This document shows positions 11,501 to 18,975 of a DNA stretch of 64,000 bases, piece by piece. Position numbers and translations under genes: made by a program. The DNA comes from Cyanobacteria bacterium FACHB-502. Lineage in GTDB: Bacteria; Cyanobacteriota; Cyanobacteriia; Elainellales; Elainellaceae. Positions within the stretch are counted from its first letter, which is position 1. Every line of letters starts with the position of its first letter. The notes beneath the pieces were generated by a model that searched no databases, was not told the origin of the DNA, and was given only the letters and a program-made list of their open reading frames with translations. The stretch is from contig JACJNZ010000069.1 of NCBI GenBank assembly GCA_014695325.1, positions 42,331-106,330 of the forward strand, given 5' to 3'.

Positions 11501-12221
11501 TTTCTTCAATCACTTTCTGGTTGCGTCGCTGTGTCGAACAGTCACGCTCTCCCAGCGCAATCACATTACCGCAACCGTCTCCAAAAATTTGAACTTCGAT
11601 GTGTCTTGCCGTTTGAATATATTTCTCTAAAAAGATTCCTTTTTGCTTAAAATTTGCTTGACTCAGACGGTCTACTTTTTTAAACGCATCAATTAACTCT
11701 GTTTCAGAGAAGCAAACCTGCATACCAATGCCGCCGCCGCCTGCCGTGCTTTTCAGCATCACCGGATAGCCGATCGCCTCCGCTTCTTTTCTTGCGATCT
11801 CCCCATCTTCGAGTAGCCCAGTTCCAGGCACAAGCGGCACTCGATGCTGCTCTGCCAGTTCACGTGCCCGATGCTTTAATCCAAAGGCACGAATTTGCTC
11901 AGGGGTAGGACCGATAAACGCGATGCCTGCGGCTTCACAGGCGGCAGCAAATTCAATGTTCTCACTCAAAAAGCCATAGCCCGGATGAATTGCCTGCGCT
12001 CCGGTTTGCTGTGCTGCTTCCAGAATTCGATCGAACCGGAGATAGCTTTCTGCCGCTGGGGATGCACCAATCCACACAGCTTTGGTTGCCATCATGACAT
12101 GCTGAGCATGAGCATCTGCGTCTGAATACACTGCCACGGATGCAATACCGAGGCGATCGAGTGTCCGAATAATCCGGCAGGCAATTTCGCCGCGATTGGC
12201 AATGAGAACTTTGGTGAACAT
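8535..12221 (-). CDS. Biotin-dependent urea/guanidine carboxylase (probably guanidine carboxylase)
   Basis: A 1228-residue multidomain carboxylase that makes a carboxylated product (allophanate from urea, carboxyguanidine from guanidine) with ATP and bicarbonate. Domains: biotin carboxylase (1-455; starts [17 protein letters not shown], with a GGGGIGM ATP-grasp loop and [15 protein letters not shown]), a KipA/AHS2-like carboxyltransferase half (about 455-800, [20 protein letters not shown]), a KipI/AHS1-like half (about 830-1060), and a C-terminal biotinyl domain with EAMKME near 1177. The ATG at 12221 is preferred over an upstream in-frame Met at 12314: it matches the biotin-carboxylase N-terminus, follows the upstream stop by 7 nt and has AAGGG as ribosome site. 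The guanidine-I riboswitch at the head of the operon argues for guanidine rather than urea. The sequence alone does not prove substrate choice; a carboxyltransferase residue is reported to separate the two classes, but I cannot place it reliably. Confidence 0.93.
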   Translation of the reverse strand: MFTKVLIANRGEIACRIIRTLDRLGIASVAVYSDADAHAQHVMMATKAVWIGASPAAESYLRFDRILEAAQQTGAQAIHPGYGFLSENIEFAAACEAAGIAFIGPTPEQIRAFGLKHRARELAEQHRVPLVPGTGLLEDGEIARKEAEAIGYPVMLKSTAGGGGIGMQVCFSETELIDAFKKVDRLSQANFKQKGIFLEKYIQTARHIEVQIFGDGCGNVIALGERDCSTQRRNQKVIEETPAPGISDALRQQLSDCAVRLGQAVNYRSAGTVEFVLDVDQQQFYFLEVNTRLQVEHGVTEMVSGIDLVEWMVLLAAGDTAFLHDRPQFQGHSIQVRIYAEDAHKNFQPSAGLLSVVRFPDRVRCDAWIETGTEVTPFYDPLLAKVIVQGKTREEAIAQLQTALQASEIAGIETNLAYLRQVIASPQFVNGLVSTRYLNQFQYQPRTIDVLNPGTYTTIQDYPGRTGYWDIGVPPSGPMDHLAFRLANRILGNPESAAGLECTVMGPTLHFNCDTVICLTGAAMKATLNGQPVPYWAAVPVTAGSTLKLRAIEGAGYRTYVTVQHGFDVPEYLGSRSTFTLGQFGGHSGRTLRTGDVLRLETGSASASSGTVPDPLAPAPLPTELIPSYTHEWKIGVLYGPHGAPDFFTEADIEMLFSTRWLIHHNSARTGIRLIGPKPRWARTDGGEAGLHPSNIHDNAYAIGTIDFTGDMPIILAHDGPSLGGFVCPATIVQSELWKIGQLKPGDTVQFYCLTAQEALERERSQDHQIETLRSQAAQESSPSPSPPFLIPSSDPLTHSPILHHLPLSSTQIAVAYRQSGDKNLLIEYGPLVLDLNLRFRVHALMGWLKANHFPGIIDLTPGIRSLQVHYDSRVLPVQELIERLIAAESELPDIDAMQVPTRIVHLPLSWDDESTQLAIQKYMQSVRPDAPWCPSNIEFIRRINGLDSTEQVRDIVFNASYLVLGLGDVYLGAPVATPLDPRHRLVTTKYNPARTWTPENAVGIGGAYLCIYGMEGPGGYQFVGRTVPVWNRYRSTQDFTQPWLLRFFDQIRFFPVSPEELLSYREDVIQGKVKLDIQEETFSLQQYQNFLGANAEDIAAFRAKQQAAFAAERDRWAAAGEFTQQEILEAAQPETETSETLLPDDVEAVVSHISANVWQVLVQPGDRVAEGDRLVILEAMKMEIAVDAECTGTITEVFCRSGQTVTAGQLLLAIQPVNQGEGNQYSR

Positions 12222-12228
12222 TGGTTTT

Positions 12229-12864
12229 CTACCCTTCCCAGATAATGATCCGAATCGGCGTGGGATTGTACGCATTACAGGGATTATTGATCTGGGGACA
12301 GTTTGAAATCGCAACCAGCGTATTCATCTCTGCTCGCAGGTCAACAATGCTGCCAGGGGCAGAAATGCCGTCCACAATTTCGAGTGTACCGTCCTCAGAA
12401 ACCGGGACGTTCATAAAAAAGTTGATGTTGCTCACCATATCCCGCTTGCCTAAACCGTAAGGTGCGAGCGCAGTCAGGAAATTTTCGACGCAGGCGTGCT
12501 GATAGCGTTTGTCCAGTCCAAACCGCACCGAATTGCTTTCGCAGCTACAGGCTCCGCCTGAGGTGTCATGTCGTCCGCAGGTGTCATTCAGAATGGTCAT
12601 CAGCACTCGACCATCATTTGAAATCAGTTTGCTGCCCGTCGTCAGATAAAGATTGCCCTGAGCCACGGTTGTATCCTGGGCACTGTAACGCTCAGACGGA
12701 TCATCAGCACTGTAAACCAGGAAATCAACTGCCTGATTGCCGCCCAGATCTTCGATTCGCATGATCTGTCCCTGCTTGAGCACCCGCGACCAGGGATGCC
12801 GGGCAGGAACCACTTCGTCGTAAATTGCAGTTTTGGGATCGAGCTGGGTTGATGTTGTCGTCAT
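12229..12864 (-). CDS. Urea/guanidine carboxylase-associated protein 2 (UAAP2, DUF1989; carboxyguanidine deiminase subunit type)
   Basis: This 211-residue protein belongs to the DUF1989 family always found beside urea/guanidine carboxylases (UAAP2 type). The family core is visible in the [15 protein letters not shown] segment, in a Cys/His-rich stretch (about 88-105: [13 protein letters not shown]) and near the C-terminus in [22 protein letters not shown]. In guanidine-degrading systems two such proteins (CgdA/CgdB) form the deiminase that turns carboxyguanidine into allophanate plus ammonia; that role is inferred here from family and riboswitch. The stop TAG is 7 nt ahead of the carboxylase start. 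The 31-nt space to UAAP1 carries the direct repeat TGAAAGGGAT twice, the second copy serving as ribosome site. Confidence 0.88.
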   Translation of the reverse strand: MTTTSTQLDPKTAIYDEVVPARHPWSRVLKQGQIMRIEDLGGNQAVDFLVYSADDPSERYSAQDTTVAQGNLYLTTGSKLISNDGRVLMTILNDTCGRHDTSGGACSCESNSVRFGLDKRYQHACVENFLTALAPYGLGKRDMVSNINFFMNVPVSEDGTLEIVDGISAPGSIVDLRAEMNTLVAISNCPQINNPCNAYNPTPIRIIIWEG

Positions 12865-12895
12865 GGTTTTATCCCTTTCAATTAATCCCTTTCAG

Positions 12896-13687
12896 TTAGT
12901 CTTGAGCAAACAAAGCATCTGTATTGACAAAGCCGCGCTCTGCTTCAGGATTGGCAGTCCGGCAGAGGTCATCGGCGGCGGGAGCAGGGGAGTTCCAGAC
13001 TGTGACTTGAATGGCTTTGGGTTCGTAAACGGTGCTGGGGTGCAGCGGATGGGGACAGTTCGAGAGGACGACCAGCACATTCATTTCGGCGCGGAGATCG
13101 ATAAAGCTTCCCGGTTTCTCGGCTCCCTGCACAAGAGTCATTTTGCCGTCTGGCTCGATCGCCACTCGCGTAAACAGGTTGAGGTTGGGTGGGATATCGC
13201 GCTTACTCAGCCCATATCGCGTCACAGCTCTGCGGAAACTATCGCGAGCGTTAACCCAAAAATCACCTTCCCCATATTTCGCCGCATTACTGGCGGCATT
13301 GCTGCACCCGCCGAACAGGTCATGATAGCCAGACGTATCTTCGGTAATCGAGAACAGCACGCGCCCCATGTCGGAATAAATCACCATGCCCTTTTTCAGG
13401 AAGGCATTGAACTGAATTTTGGCAGTATCGGCAACGTTGAGTCGCTCGATCGGATTATCAGCGTTGTAGCAAATGAGAGAAACGCCCTGAGAGCCTTCTA
13501 AATCAGTGATGCGCAAAGTATTGCCCCCTTTGATCACGCCATGCCAGTACGCGCTACCGGGCAATTTTTCATCGCGCAGAATCAAACCCAGATCGAGGCG
13601 AAGCACTGCTCCGTCAGGGGGAGTCGTCTCTGGAGATGAATCTGAGTTCGGCAAATCTGAGTTCGGCAAAACAGATGATTGCGCCAT
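12896..13687 (-). CDS. Urea/guanidine carboxylase-associated protein 1 (UAAP1, DUF1989; carboxyguanidine deiminase subunit type)
   Basis: A 263-residue DUF1989 protein and paralogue of the next gene. They share the scheme GSQGVSLICYNADNPIERLN, a Cys/His patch (HDLFGGCSNAASN) and PGSFIDLRAEMNVLVVLSNCPHP. The N-terminal 30 residues are low-complexity, with a small direct repeat (LPNSD twice). The first Met has a plausible AGGATT-type ribosome site. It is the first gene of the three-gene operon, and its leader contains the guanidine-I riboswitch and terminator. It presumably forms a hetero-oligomer with the downstream paralogue as carboxyguanidine deiminase, making allophanate. No allophanate hydrolase follows the carboxylase, unlike in many bacterial guanidine operons. 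Confidence 0.88.
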   Translation of the reverse strand: MAQSSVLPNSDLPNSDSSPETTPPDGAVLRLDLGLILRDEKLPGSAYWHGVIKGGNTLRITDLEGSQGVSLICYNADNPIERLNVADTAKIQFNAFLKKGMVIYSDMGRVLFSITEDTSGYHDLFGGCSNAASNAAKYGEGDFWVNARDSFRRAVTRYGLSKRDIPPNLNLFTRVAIEPDGKMTLVQGAEKPGSFIDLRAEMNVLVVLSNCPHPLHPSTVYEPKAIQVTVWNSPAPAADDLCRTANPEAERGFVNTDALFAQD

Positions 13688-13778
13688 AGAATCCTCCGGT
13701 TTCGGTTGAATGATCAGTTAAAACAGAAATGAAACAAAAAACGAAACTGAAAAGAAGGAACTAGAATCACGCTGCCTT

Positions 13779-13837
13779 CAATAACAAAGCCCAGGAGTGA
13801 CCAACAGTTACTCAAGTCCTGTATGGTTCTCCCGGGC
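13779..13837 (-). terminator. Riboswitch-controlled intrinsic terminator
   Basis: On the minus strand GCCCGGGAG (13837-13829) can pair over nine positions, one a G-U, with CTCCTGGGC (13797-13789), followed at once by TTTGTTATT. The 5' arm is the conserved 3' strand of the guanidine aptamer, so aptamer and terminator are mutually exclusive. This is an ON switch: ligand binding should hold GCCCGGGAG in the aptamer and let transcription pass into UAAP1. Confidence 0.82.
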
Positions 13838-13950
13838 TTTTTTCCCGCCGTGTGACTAACCTGGCTTCAAAGCTAGAAGCTCAAGCTAGCTGCTTCTCTT
13901 GGACCAGCCATCACGCCAATTACAGCCCGATCGGAACCCTAGAAGCGAAT
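13825..13950 (-). promoter_or_regulatory. Guanidine-I (ykkC subtype 1) riboswitch aptamer
   Basis: The minus strand shows the hallmark blocks in order: CTAGGGTTCCG (13942-13932), CTGGTCCAAGAG (13907-13896), a variable hairpin (about 13895-13860), then ACGGCGGG and AAAAGCCCGGGAGA (to about 13827). These match the ykkC-yxkD guanidine-I consensus (CUAGGGUUCCG, CUGGUCCGAGAG, ACGGG/GCCCGGGAGA). The aptamer is followed by a matching terminator and lies about 140 nt upstream of UAAP1, the expected regulon. Recognition is by eye; a covariance-model search would settle the exact ends. Confidence 0.93.
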
Positions 13951-13996
13951 CCTATTCAGTTGCGATTGAATTCAATTTTGATTCAGCCTATGTTAG

Positions 13997-14025
13997 ATAA
14001 AACCGCTTTTGGCAACATTAGTCAA
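13997..14025 (-). promoter_or_regulatory. Sigma-70-type promoter of the guanidine operon
   Basis: On the minus strand TTGACT (14025-14020) and TTTTAT (14002-13997) are separated by exactly 17 nt. This places the start about 40 nt ahead of the aptamer. The -35 box matches consensus in five of six positions, the -10 box in four. No GTA-N8-TAC NtcA box was found next to it. Confidence 0.5.
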
Positions 14026-14172
14026 GCCCAATGAATCATTCAACGGGTGATTGAGGGGTGAGCCTGGGACTCAATGCCAGCGGGTTGATTTCGCTTATAT
14101 TAGCTCATAAGTCACTGTGGCAGCGGCAAACGAGGTTCTCTCGGCACGATCGTAGGTGGGCTAAAAGCAGGC

Positions 14173-14688
14173 TTAAACCTGAAAGGAATATTGGGTTTTT
14201 AATAGCTTTAATACTTGAACGGTTTTCGTGTCATTGACCTCTGGTTTCGATCGGAGATCAGACAAAAACCGGAGTAGGGTTTCGTTAGTGTCGTAGGTGA
14301 CTTCCAAAAACAGGTCATAGTCACCTGTGACAAAAGCCACATAGCTAACAGAGTCTAGCCTCGTGAGCTCTTGGGCAATTTGCTGAGCCGCTACCAGATT
14401 GGTTAGCTTGACTTCAACCAGGGCAATCTGCCTGAATCCAAGCTTATCTGGATTGAGATACGCCTGAATTTTAATTGCATTGAACTCTAGCAAACGCTGG
14501 ACTCGATTGCGAATCGTTGCTTCTGAAACGCCGGCTCGTTTCGCGATCTCCGTGAATGCCATGCGTCCATCTTGATGTAGAAGTTGCACCACTCGAATAT
14601 CTAGCTCATCGAGTGGTAAACGATCGCTTTCCTGATTTGGTGTTGATTCAGTCATAGCGCCTGCTGATTCTTTACGGTGATGAGGCAT
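14173..14688 (-). CDS. Lrp/AsnC-family transcriptional regulator
   Basis: A 171-residue Lrp/AsnC protein. An N-terminal winged helix-turn-helix (about 28-75: LDELDIRVVQLLHQDGRMAFTEIAKRAGVSEATIRNRVQRL) is followed by a RAM/AsnC ligand-binding domain (about 85-165), with the typical VTGDYDLFLEV core. The start is uncertain: Met12 at 14655 has AGCAGG upstream and fits the family length better. It lies upstream of the riboswitch operon on the same strand and diverges from the Rieske operon, sharing the 14.7-14.95 kb intergenic region. Such proteins usually sense amino acids or other nitrogen metabolites and often control a neighbouring operon. Target and ligand are unknown. Confidence 0.9.
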   Translation of the reverse strand: MPHHRKESAGAMTESTPNQESDRLPLDELDIRVVQLLHQDGRMAFTEIAKRAGVSEATIRNRVQRLLEFNAIKIQAYLNPDKLGFRQIALVEVKLTNLVAAQQIAQELTRLDSVSYVAFVTGDYDLFLEVTYDTNETLLRFLSDLRSKPEVNDTKTVQVLKLLKTQYSFQV

Positions 14689-14796
14689 GCAGCCAAAACG
14701 AAAGGCGAAAATAGCTAGCTTAAAACTACGAAAATCGTACTAAATTTAGCATAATCATATCAATTTTAATAGAAAATGGAAGTTTTTCTGCGATTT

Positions 14797-14838
14797 GTAA
14801 CAGTAAATACAGCTTTAAATTTCTGTCATCGCTAAGTT
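14797..14838 (+). promoter_or_regulatory. NtcA-activated promoter (GTA-N8-TAC plus -10)
   Basis: GTA (14797-14799), eight bases, then TAC (14808-14810) is a perfect NtcA consensus. Exactly 22 nt later TAAGTT (14833-14838) fits the TAN3T -10 element. That is the canonical layout of NtcA class II promoters in cyanobacteria. It points at the 14956 gene and the Rieske oxygenase. A matching -10 is not seen in the opposite direction. Confidence 0.72.
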
Positions 14839-14955
14839 GAAACCTGAAGCTCAATCTGTTTTCAATCTGTATCTTGGTCTGTATTTTAATTTGTATTTCA
14901 ATTGTCTTTGTGCAGGTATTCCAAACTTTGGTAATAAGCAAATGGTAGTGAGCAA

Positions 14956-15807
14956 ATGATGGCAAGTGCTGTTCCTGACTGGCTAAGAGGGCTCTGGAAA
15001 CGGTTGTCGATCGAAACCGGAGACGGACAGCGCGACACTGAAACACAGGTGTTTTATCTGCAAACTTCGACCTGTTTTGGAGATTTGCGAATTCCAATCG
15101 ACCGCCCTGGCTTGACCCAGGCAAGCTTCTCGTCTCTGGCTTTAGCCGATGCTCTGGCACTATCACGCCAGCAGGGATTTGCAGGCATTACCCAGTTTGA
15201 GCAGGGATGCTGTCAGTGGATGAGATATATCGATTACCAGCCGCCACAGCCTGTTCGGGATATCGGATTGCTGTATTGGGACAATGACATTTTGATCGAG
15301 GAAGGAATTGATCAAATATATCGGGAAGAATGGCAAAAGGTGGACGATGGCAATGGTGATTATACGGCTCTAGTTCTAACTGAAGCTTTAACTGACGATC
15401 CTTCATCCCATTCTGCTACAAACTGGCAAGCCAGCTTGGTCATTGCCGGAGATTATTTTGTTTACACCCAGAATCGATCGTTTTCCTTACCGTCAAATGG
15501 CTCCCTAACCGATTGCCTCCTTCAGGCCACCGCCCCTGAAAAACAGCAAGACTATCTTGCCTGCGAAATTTCGTTTGGGCATTGTCGATCGGGTCGAGTC
15601 CCGTGGGAAATTCAGCGATCGACGATACCCCAGCGCGAAGGCTCTGCTCTGTGGTCTGCGTCAGATTTGACAATTGACCTGGAGAACCAGCGAGTTTTGC
15701 AGGCTACTCATCAGAATGATAGTGGTGAGGTTGAGAGGAAAATGCAGCAGGAAATCCGAGAATGGCAAATCTGGGAATGGGGTACGGGCCAGGTATTTGT
15801 TTTCTAA
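14956..15807 (+). CDS. Conserved hypothetical protein, possibly calycin/HRI1-like
   Basis: A 283-residue soluble protein with no signal peptide, no membrane segment and no catalytic motif I can name. It starts MMASAVPDWLRGLWKR, then shows alternating short strands rich in aromatic residues (QVFYLQTSTCFGDLRIP, QWMRYIDYQPP, DIGLLYWDNDILIEEG) and ends with IWEWGTGQVFVF. The pattern resembles small beta-barrel (lipocalin/HRI1-like) families, but this is only an impression. It is the first gene behind an NtcA-type promoter and is followed after 65 nt by a Rieske oxygenase, so a binding or accessory role for that oxygenase's substrate is reasonable. Function unknown. Confidence 0.75.
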   Translation: MMASAVPDWLRGLWKRLSIETGDGQRDTETQVFYLQTSTCFGDLRIPIDRPGLTQASFSSLALADALALSRQQGFAGITQFEQGCCQWMRYIDYQPPQPVRDIGLLYWDNDILIEEGIDQIYREEWQKVDDGNGDYTALVLTEALTDDPSSHSATNWQASLVIAGDYFVYTQNRSFSLPSNGSLTDCLLQATAPEKQQDYLACEISFGHCRSGRVPWEIQRSTIPQREGSALWSASDLTIDLENQRVLQATHQNDSGEVERKMQQEIREWQIWEWGTGQVFVF

Positions 15808-15872
15808 GTTAGGGCTGAGACATCGTTTCGATTTAGTTTCGATACAGTTTAATTTATCTTCTGGTATCCCTT

Positions 15873-17021
15873 ATGGTGATTAGTCTGAGTAACATTTCCA
15901 GTCAAAAGAAAAGCACGTTTTTTGCTGCGCCTCTGTACACCTCCGCCGCACTCTTGACGTTTGAGCAGCAGCATATTTTTCGGCAAACCTGGCTTTATAT
16001 TGGACGAGCCAAGGAACTCATGCAGTCGGCAACCGTTAGGGCAATCGAGGTCGCTGGAACCAGCGTCTTGATCACTCACGGCAAAGATGGCAATCTTCGC
16101 GCGTTTCACAATGTCTGCCCGCACCGAGCCGCCCTGTTTTGCAGTGAGGCGGGGCTGTATCAGCTCAAGCATCTGATTTGTCCCTATCATGCCTGGACTT
16201 ACAGCTTAGAAGGTGATTTGGTGGGTGTTCCCAGAGAAGAACGGTTTGCGTCTGAGTTTTGTCGATCGGACTACCCGCTAACGCCAGTTCGATTGGAGCA
16301 GTGGCAGGATTTTATGTTTCTCTGCTTTTCAGATGCTGCTCCGCCGCTAATCGAGTTTCTGGGCAGCATCCCTGCCGCGCTAAACGAGCACTTTACCCCC
16401 CAAACAACCCTGCTGCTACAAAAGCAATATTCGGTGCAGTGTAACTGGAAGGTGTATCACGACAATACCCTGTGTGACTATCACGTTGCCGTGGCGCATC
16501 GCACGACGCTGGATGTTGTTCAGGGTCCGGTGAGCCGTTACCAGCATGAATTTGATGCATTTGTGAATCTGCTGTACACACCAACAACCAAGGATTGGCG
16601 ATCGCAGAATTCGGTGCTCGCGGAACTCAACGATCGCAGTCGTGAGGGCTTCTTTACCTTTGGCATCTTTCCAAATCTGCATCTGCTGGCATTGCCCAAT
16701 GGAGTGATTGCTTGGCTCCGCATTGACCCGGTGAGCGTAGACCAGAGCCTGCTCAACCTGGAGATCTACGGGGTGCTTGAACTCAGTCCGTCGATCGATC
16801 AGCTATCGCAAGACTTTGAAAGCTTTACCGCAGAAGATATGGCAATTACTGAAAGTGTGCAACGAGGCTATTCGAGCGGGGCATATCATTCAGGCCCAGT
16901 AAATCAGCTAGAAGATCGTATTGTGCACCAGCAGCAAATCATTTGGCACTATTTGCAGGCAGGGTTGCAGCGCGCTCGATCCAGCGTTTCCTCAGAAATC
17001 GCAGCACTATTGTCAGATTAA
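15873..17021 (+). CDS. Rieske non-heme iron oxygenase, alpha subunit
   Basis: A 382-residue ring-hydroxylating-oxygenase alpha subunit type protein. The Rieske [2Fe-2S] ligands are Cys82-x-His84 (CPHR) and Cys103-x2-His106 (CPYHAW). In the catalytic domain the bridging Asp202 and iron ligands His204 and His209 lie in CDYHVAVAH; a C-terminal acidic ligand is likely in the ITES/LEDR region. It is slightly shorter than aromatic dioxygenases and close to choline/carnitine/stachydrine-type Rieske mono-oxygenases or demethylases. No ferredoxin reductase is adjacent, so electrons must come from elsewhere. The gene is convergent with the MetX-like gene, with a 4-nt gap. Nitrogen-regulated context suggests oxidative attack on an N-containing compound (for example N-demethylation); this is inference. 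Confidence 0.9.
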   Translation: MVISLSNISSQKKSTFFAAPLYTSAALLTFEQQHIFRQTWLYIGRAKELMQSATVRAIEVAGTSVLITHGKDGNLRAFHNVCPHRAALFCSEAGLYQLKHLICPYHAWTYSLEGDLVGVPREERFASEFCRSDYPLTPVRLEQWQDFMFLCFSDAAPPLIEFLGSIPAALNEHFTPQTTLLLQKQYSVQCNWKVYHDNTLCDYHVAVAHRTTLDVVQGPVSRYQHEFDAFVNLLYTPTTKDWRSQNSVLAELNDRSREGFFTFGIFPNLHLLALPNGVIAWLRIDPVSVDQSLLNLEIYGVLELSPSIDQLSQDFESFTAEDMAITESVQRGYSSGAYHSGPVNQLEDRIVHQQQIIWHYLQAGLQRARSSVSSEIAALLSD

Positions 17022-17025
17022 TCTT

Positions 17026-18057
17026 TTAGGCTAACAGCTCGGCGATCGTTGCCTCAATCAAAGTGGTATCTGCGGCGTTATATCCTGGTCCTCCGGCACA
17101 ATGTCCCCAAATGGACTGCATAATTCTTAATTCGGCACTCGGCATGTGCGCCACTTCGATCGCATTATCTTCCGGTGGAAAGTACAAATCAGTCGCGCTG
17201 GGCATCACGATCGCCTTTGCCCGAATCGATCGCAGTGCCAGGGCAAAATCGCCTTTGTAAAGCGAATTGTTGCTGATGTCCCCGTGCTGCCACGTCCAGA
17301 GCATGGCTAGCAGGTCATTGGCATCCCAACTGAGATGATCGTCTTCCCACCATTTCAGCAGGGCTTCCACCGTCTCGAATCCCAATTCTCGATATAGCCC
17401 TTCTCGATAAAATGCCTGTGAATATGCCCACCCTGCATACACCCGTCCAAATGCCTTAAGTCCTGCCGTTGGTGGCTCGGTGTAACGCCCGTTTTGCCAG
17501 GTGGCATCGGCAGTCAAAGCCGCCTTTACCCCTTCTAGAAACACGCGATTATGCACCGAGGTTTTTGCCGAACCGCAGTAGGGAAAAATGCGCTCAACGC
17601 GATCGGGATACAGGGCTGCCCAGTGATATGCCTGCTGCGCTCCCATCGACCAGCCCAGAACCAGGGCAATGCGCTCAATGCCAAACTGTTCGGTAATCAG
17701 GCGGAACTGACACTGAATGTTGTCGTACAGCGTCACGTGGGGAAATGCCGCACCGTCTGGAATATTTGTGGCTAAAGTATTGCTGGCTAAAATATTGCTG
17801 GGCGAGGAGGACAGCCCATTACCAAACAAATTGGGCACGATGATGAAATAGCGATCGGGGTCAAGGGCTCGGCCAGAGCCAATCAGAACTGCATTGCTAC
17901 GATGGGTTCCCGTGTAGTGGGTCGGAAAAATAATCACATTATCTTTTTGAGCATTCAGCGTCCCGTAGGTGGCATAGGCAAGTTTTGCATCAGGCAAAAT
18001 CTCACCCGATTGGAGCTGAACGTTTCCCAACTCATAGACTTCGTAGTCGATCGCCAT
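17026..18057 (-). CDS. Alpha/beta-fold hydrolase of the homoserine O-acetyltransferase (MetX)-like family
   Basis: A 343-residue protein with the MetX/alpha-beta hydrolase layout: nucleophile elbow GWSMGAQQ (about 140), an oxyanion-loop region THYTGTHRS (about 47-55), acid SATDLYFPPED (about 285) and His in IWGHCAGGPG (about 318). The triad looks complete. It is shorter than true MetX (about 370-380), and the context (biuret hydrolase, SDR) does not suggest methionine synthesis. It probably hydrolyses or acyl-transfers an unknown substrate. It is the last gene of a minus-strand operon; the space to the SDR is 98 nt. Confidence 0.87.
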   Translation of the reverse strand: MAIDYEVYELGNVQLQSGEILPDAKLAYATYGTLNAQKDNVIIFPTHYTGTHRSNAVLIGSGRALDPDRYFIIVPNLFGNGLSSSPSNILASNTLATNIPDGAAFPHVTLYDNIQCQFRLITEQFGIERIALVLGWSMGAQQAYHWAALYPDRVERIFPYCGSAKTSVHNRVFLEGVKAALTADATWQNGRYTEPPTAGLKAFGRVYAGWAYSQAFYREGLYRELGFETVEALLKWWEDDHLSWDANDLLAMLWTWQHGDISNNSLYKGDFALALRSIRAKAIVMPSATDLYFPPEDNAIEVAHMPSAELRIMQSIWGHCAGGPGYNAADTTLIEATIAELLA

Positions 18058-18155
18058 ATTTTTTGCTAAGGATCACGGATTCAATAAGCTTTAATTCTCC
18101 ATCTGAAGTGCTTCTGGTGGGTGCTGTTCTGTTGGTGCTCTTTGATGGGGCGGTA

Positions 18156-18920
18156 TTACACAATTGTCTTTGCTCCGTCTACCACGATCGATGCTCCATG
18201 CATCAGGGCAGGGGCATCTGCCGCCAAAAACAGCGCAACCTGAGCGATTTCTTCGGGTGTTCCCAATCGACCGATCGGCATGGTGGCAATTCCCTGATTC
18301 CTGGCTTCAACGGGGTCTGAATCAACGTTAAATTCCTGTTGCAGCATTGGGGTATCGATCGGACCAGGACAGAGCGCATTAATCCGAATATTGGCTTGGG
18401 CATATTCCAGTGCCAGGGCACGGGTAAAGGACAACACGGCTCCCTTACTGGCGCAATAGGCAGCATAGAAGGGCTGTGCCACGATCGCTAATTCTGAAGC
18501 AGTATTGATAATCACGCCATGACCCTGCTGCTGCATCTTGGGAATGGTTTGCTGGCAAAGGGAAAACACCGAAAGAAAATTGACCGTCATGATTTGTTCT
18601 AGAGTGGCATGATCAGTCTGGTCAAAGGGAAGGACGGCAGAAATGCCCACATTGTTATAAAGAACATCAATCCGTCCATAGGTGCGCCAGCAGGCTTCTA
18701 CGGCTTCGGCACACTGAGCAACGATCGATAAATCGGCGGCGTAAAACTCAAACTGATAGCTCTGGGCAAGTAGTTCTGCGGCAAAGGCTTCTCCGGCTGC
18801 GACATTTCGATCGATTCCAAAGACGATCGCGCCCTGTTCGCAAAAGAGCTTAGCAGCGGCTTTGCCAATTCCCGAACTGATACCCGTGATAATCGCAACT
18901 TTATCCTGAAGTCGATTCAT
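18156..18920 (-). CDS. Short-chain dehydrogenase/reductase (SDR)
   Basis: A classical SDR of 254 residues from the Met at 18920, which begins MNRLQDKVAIITG; an in-frame start 48 nt upstream gives an atypical tail. The nucleotide-binding motif TGISSGIGKAAA is near the N-terminus, NNVGIS follows at about 88-93, the catalytic Ser/Tyr/Lys lies in INTASE and YCASKGA, and PGPIDTP comes after. All catalytic residues are present. The first acidic residue after strand 2 (FGIDRN) suggests NAD(H) preference. It sits between the biuret hydrolase and the MetX-like hydrolase, probably in one operon. Substrate unknown. Confidence 0.9.
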   Translation of the reverse strand: MNRLQDKVAIITGISSGIGKAAAKLFCEQGAIVFGIDRNVAAGEAFAAELLAQSYQFEFYAADLSIVAQCAEAVEACWRTYGRIDVLYNNVGISAVLPFDQTDHATLEQIMTVNFLSVFSLCQQTIPKMQQQGHGVIINTASELAIVAQPFYAAYCASKGAVLSFTRALALEYAQANIRINALCPGPIDTPMLQQEFNVDSDPVEARNQGIATMPIGRLGTPEEIAQVALFLAADAPALMHGASIVVDGAKTIV

Positions 18921-18975
18921 TAGCCAATCTAAAATGAACTTACTGAGCGATGACTTTAGCGAACCCAATCCCTGA

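Noticed and set aside
8535..12221. Reading the carboxylase simply as urea amidolyase
   Set aside because: The fused allophanate hydrolase domain is missing and the operon is under a guanidine riboswitch, so guanidine carboxylase is the better call.
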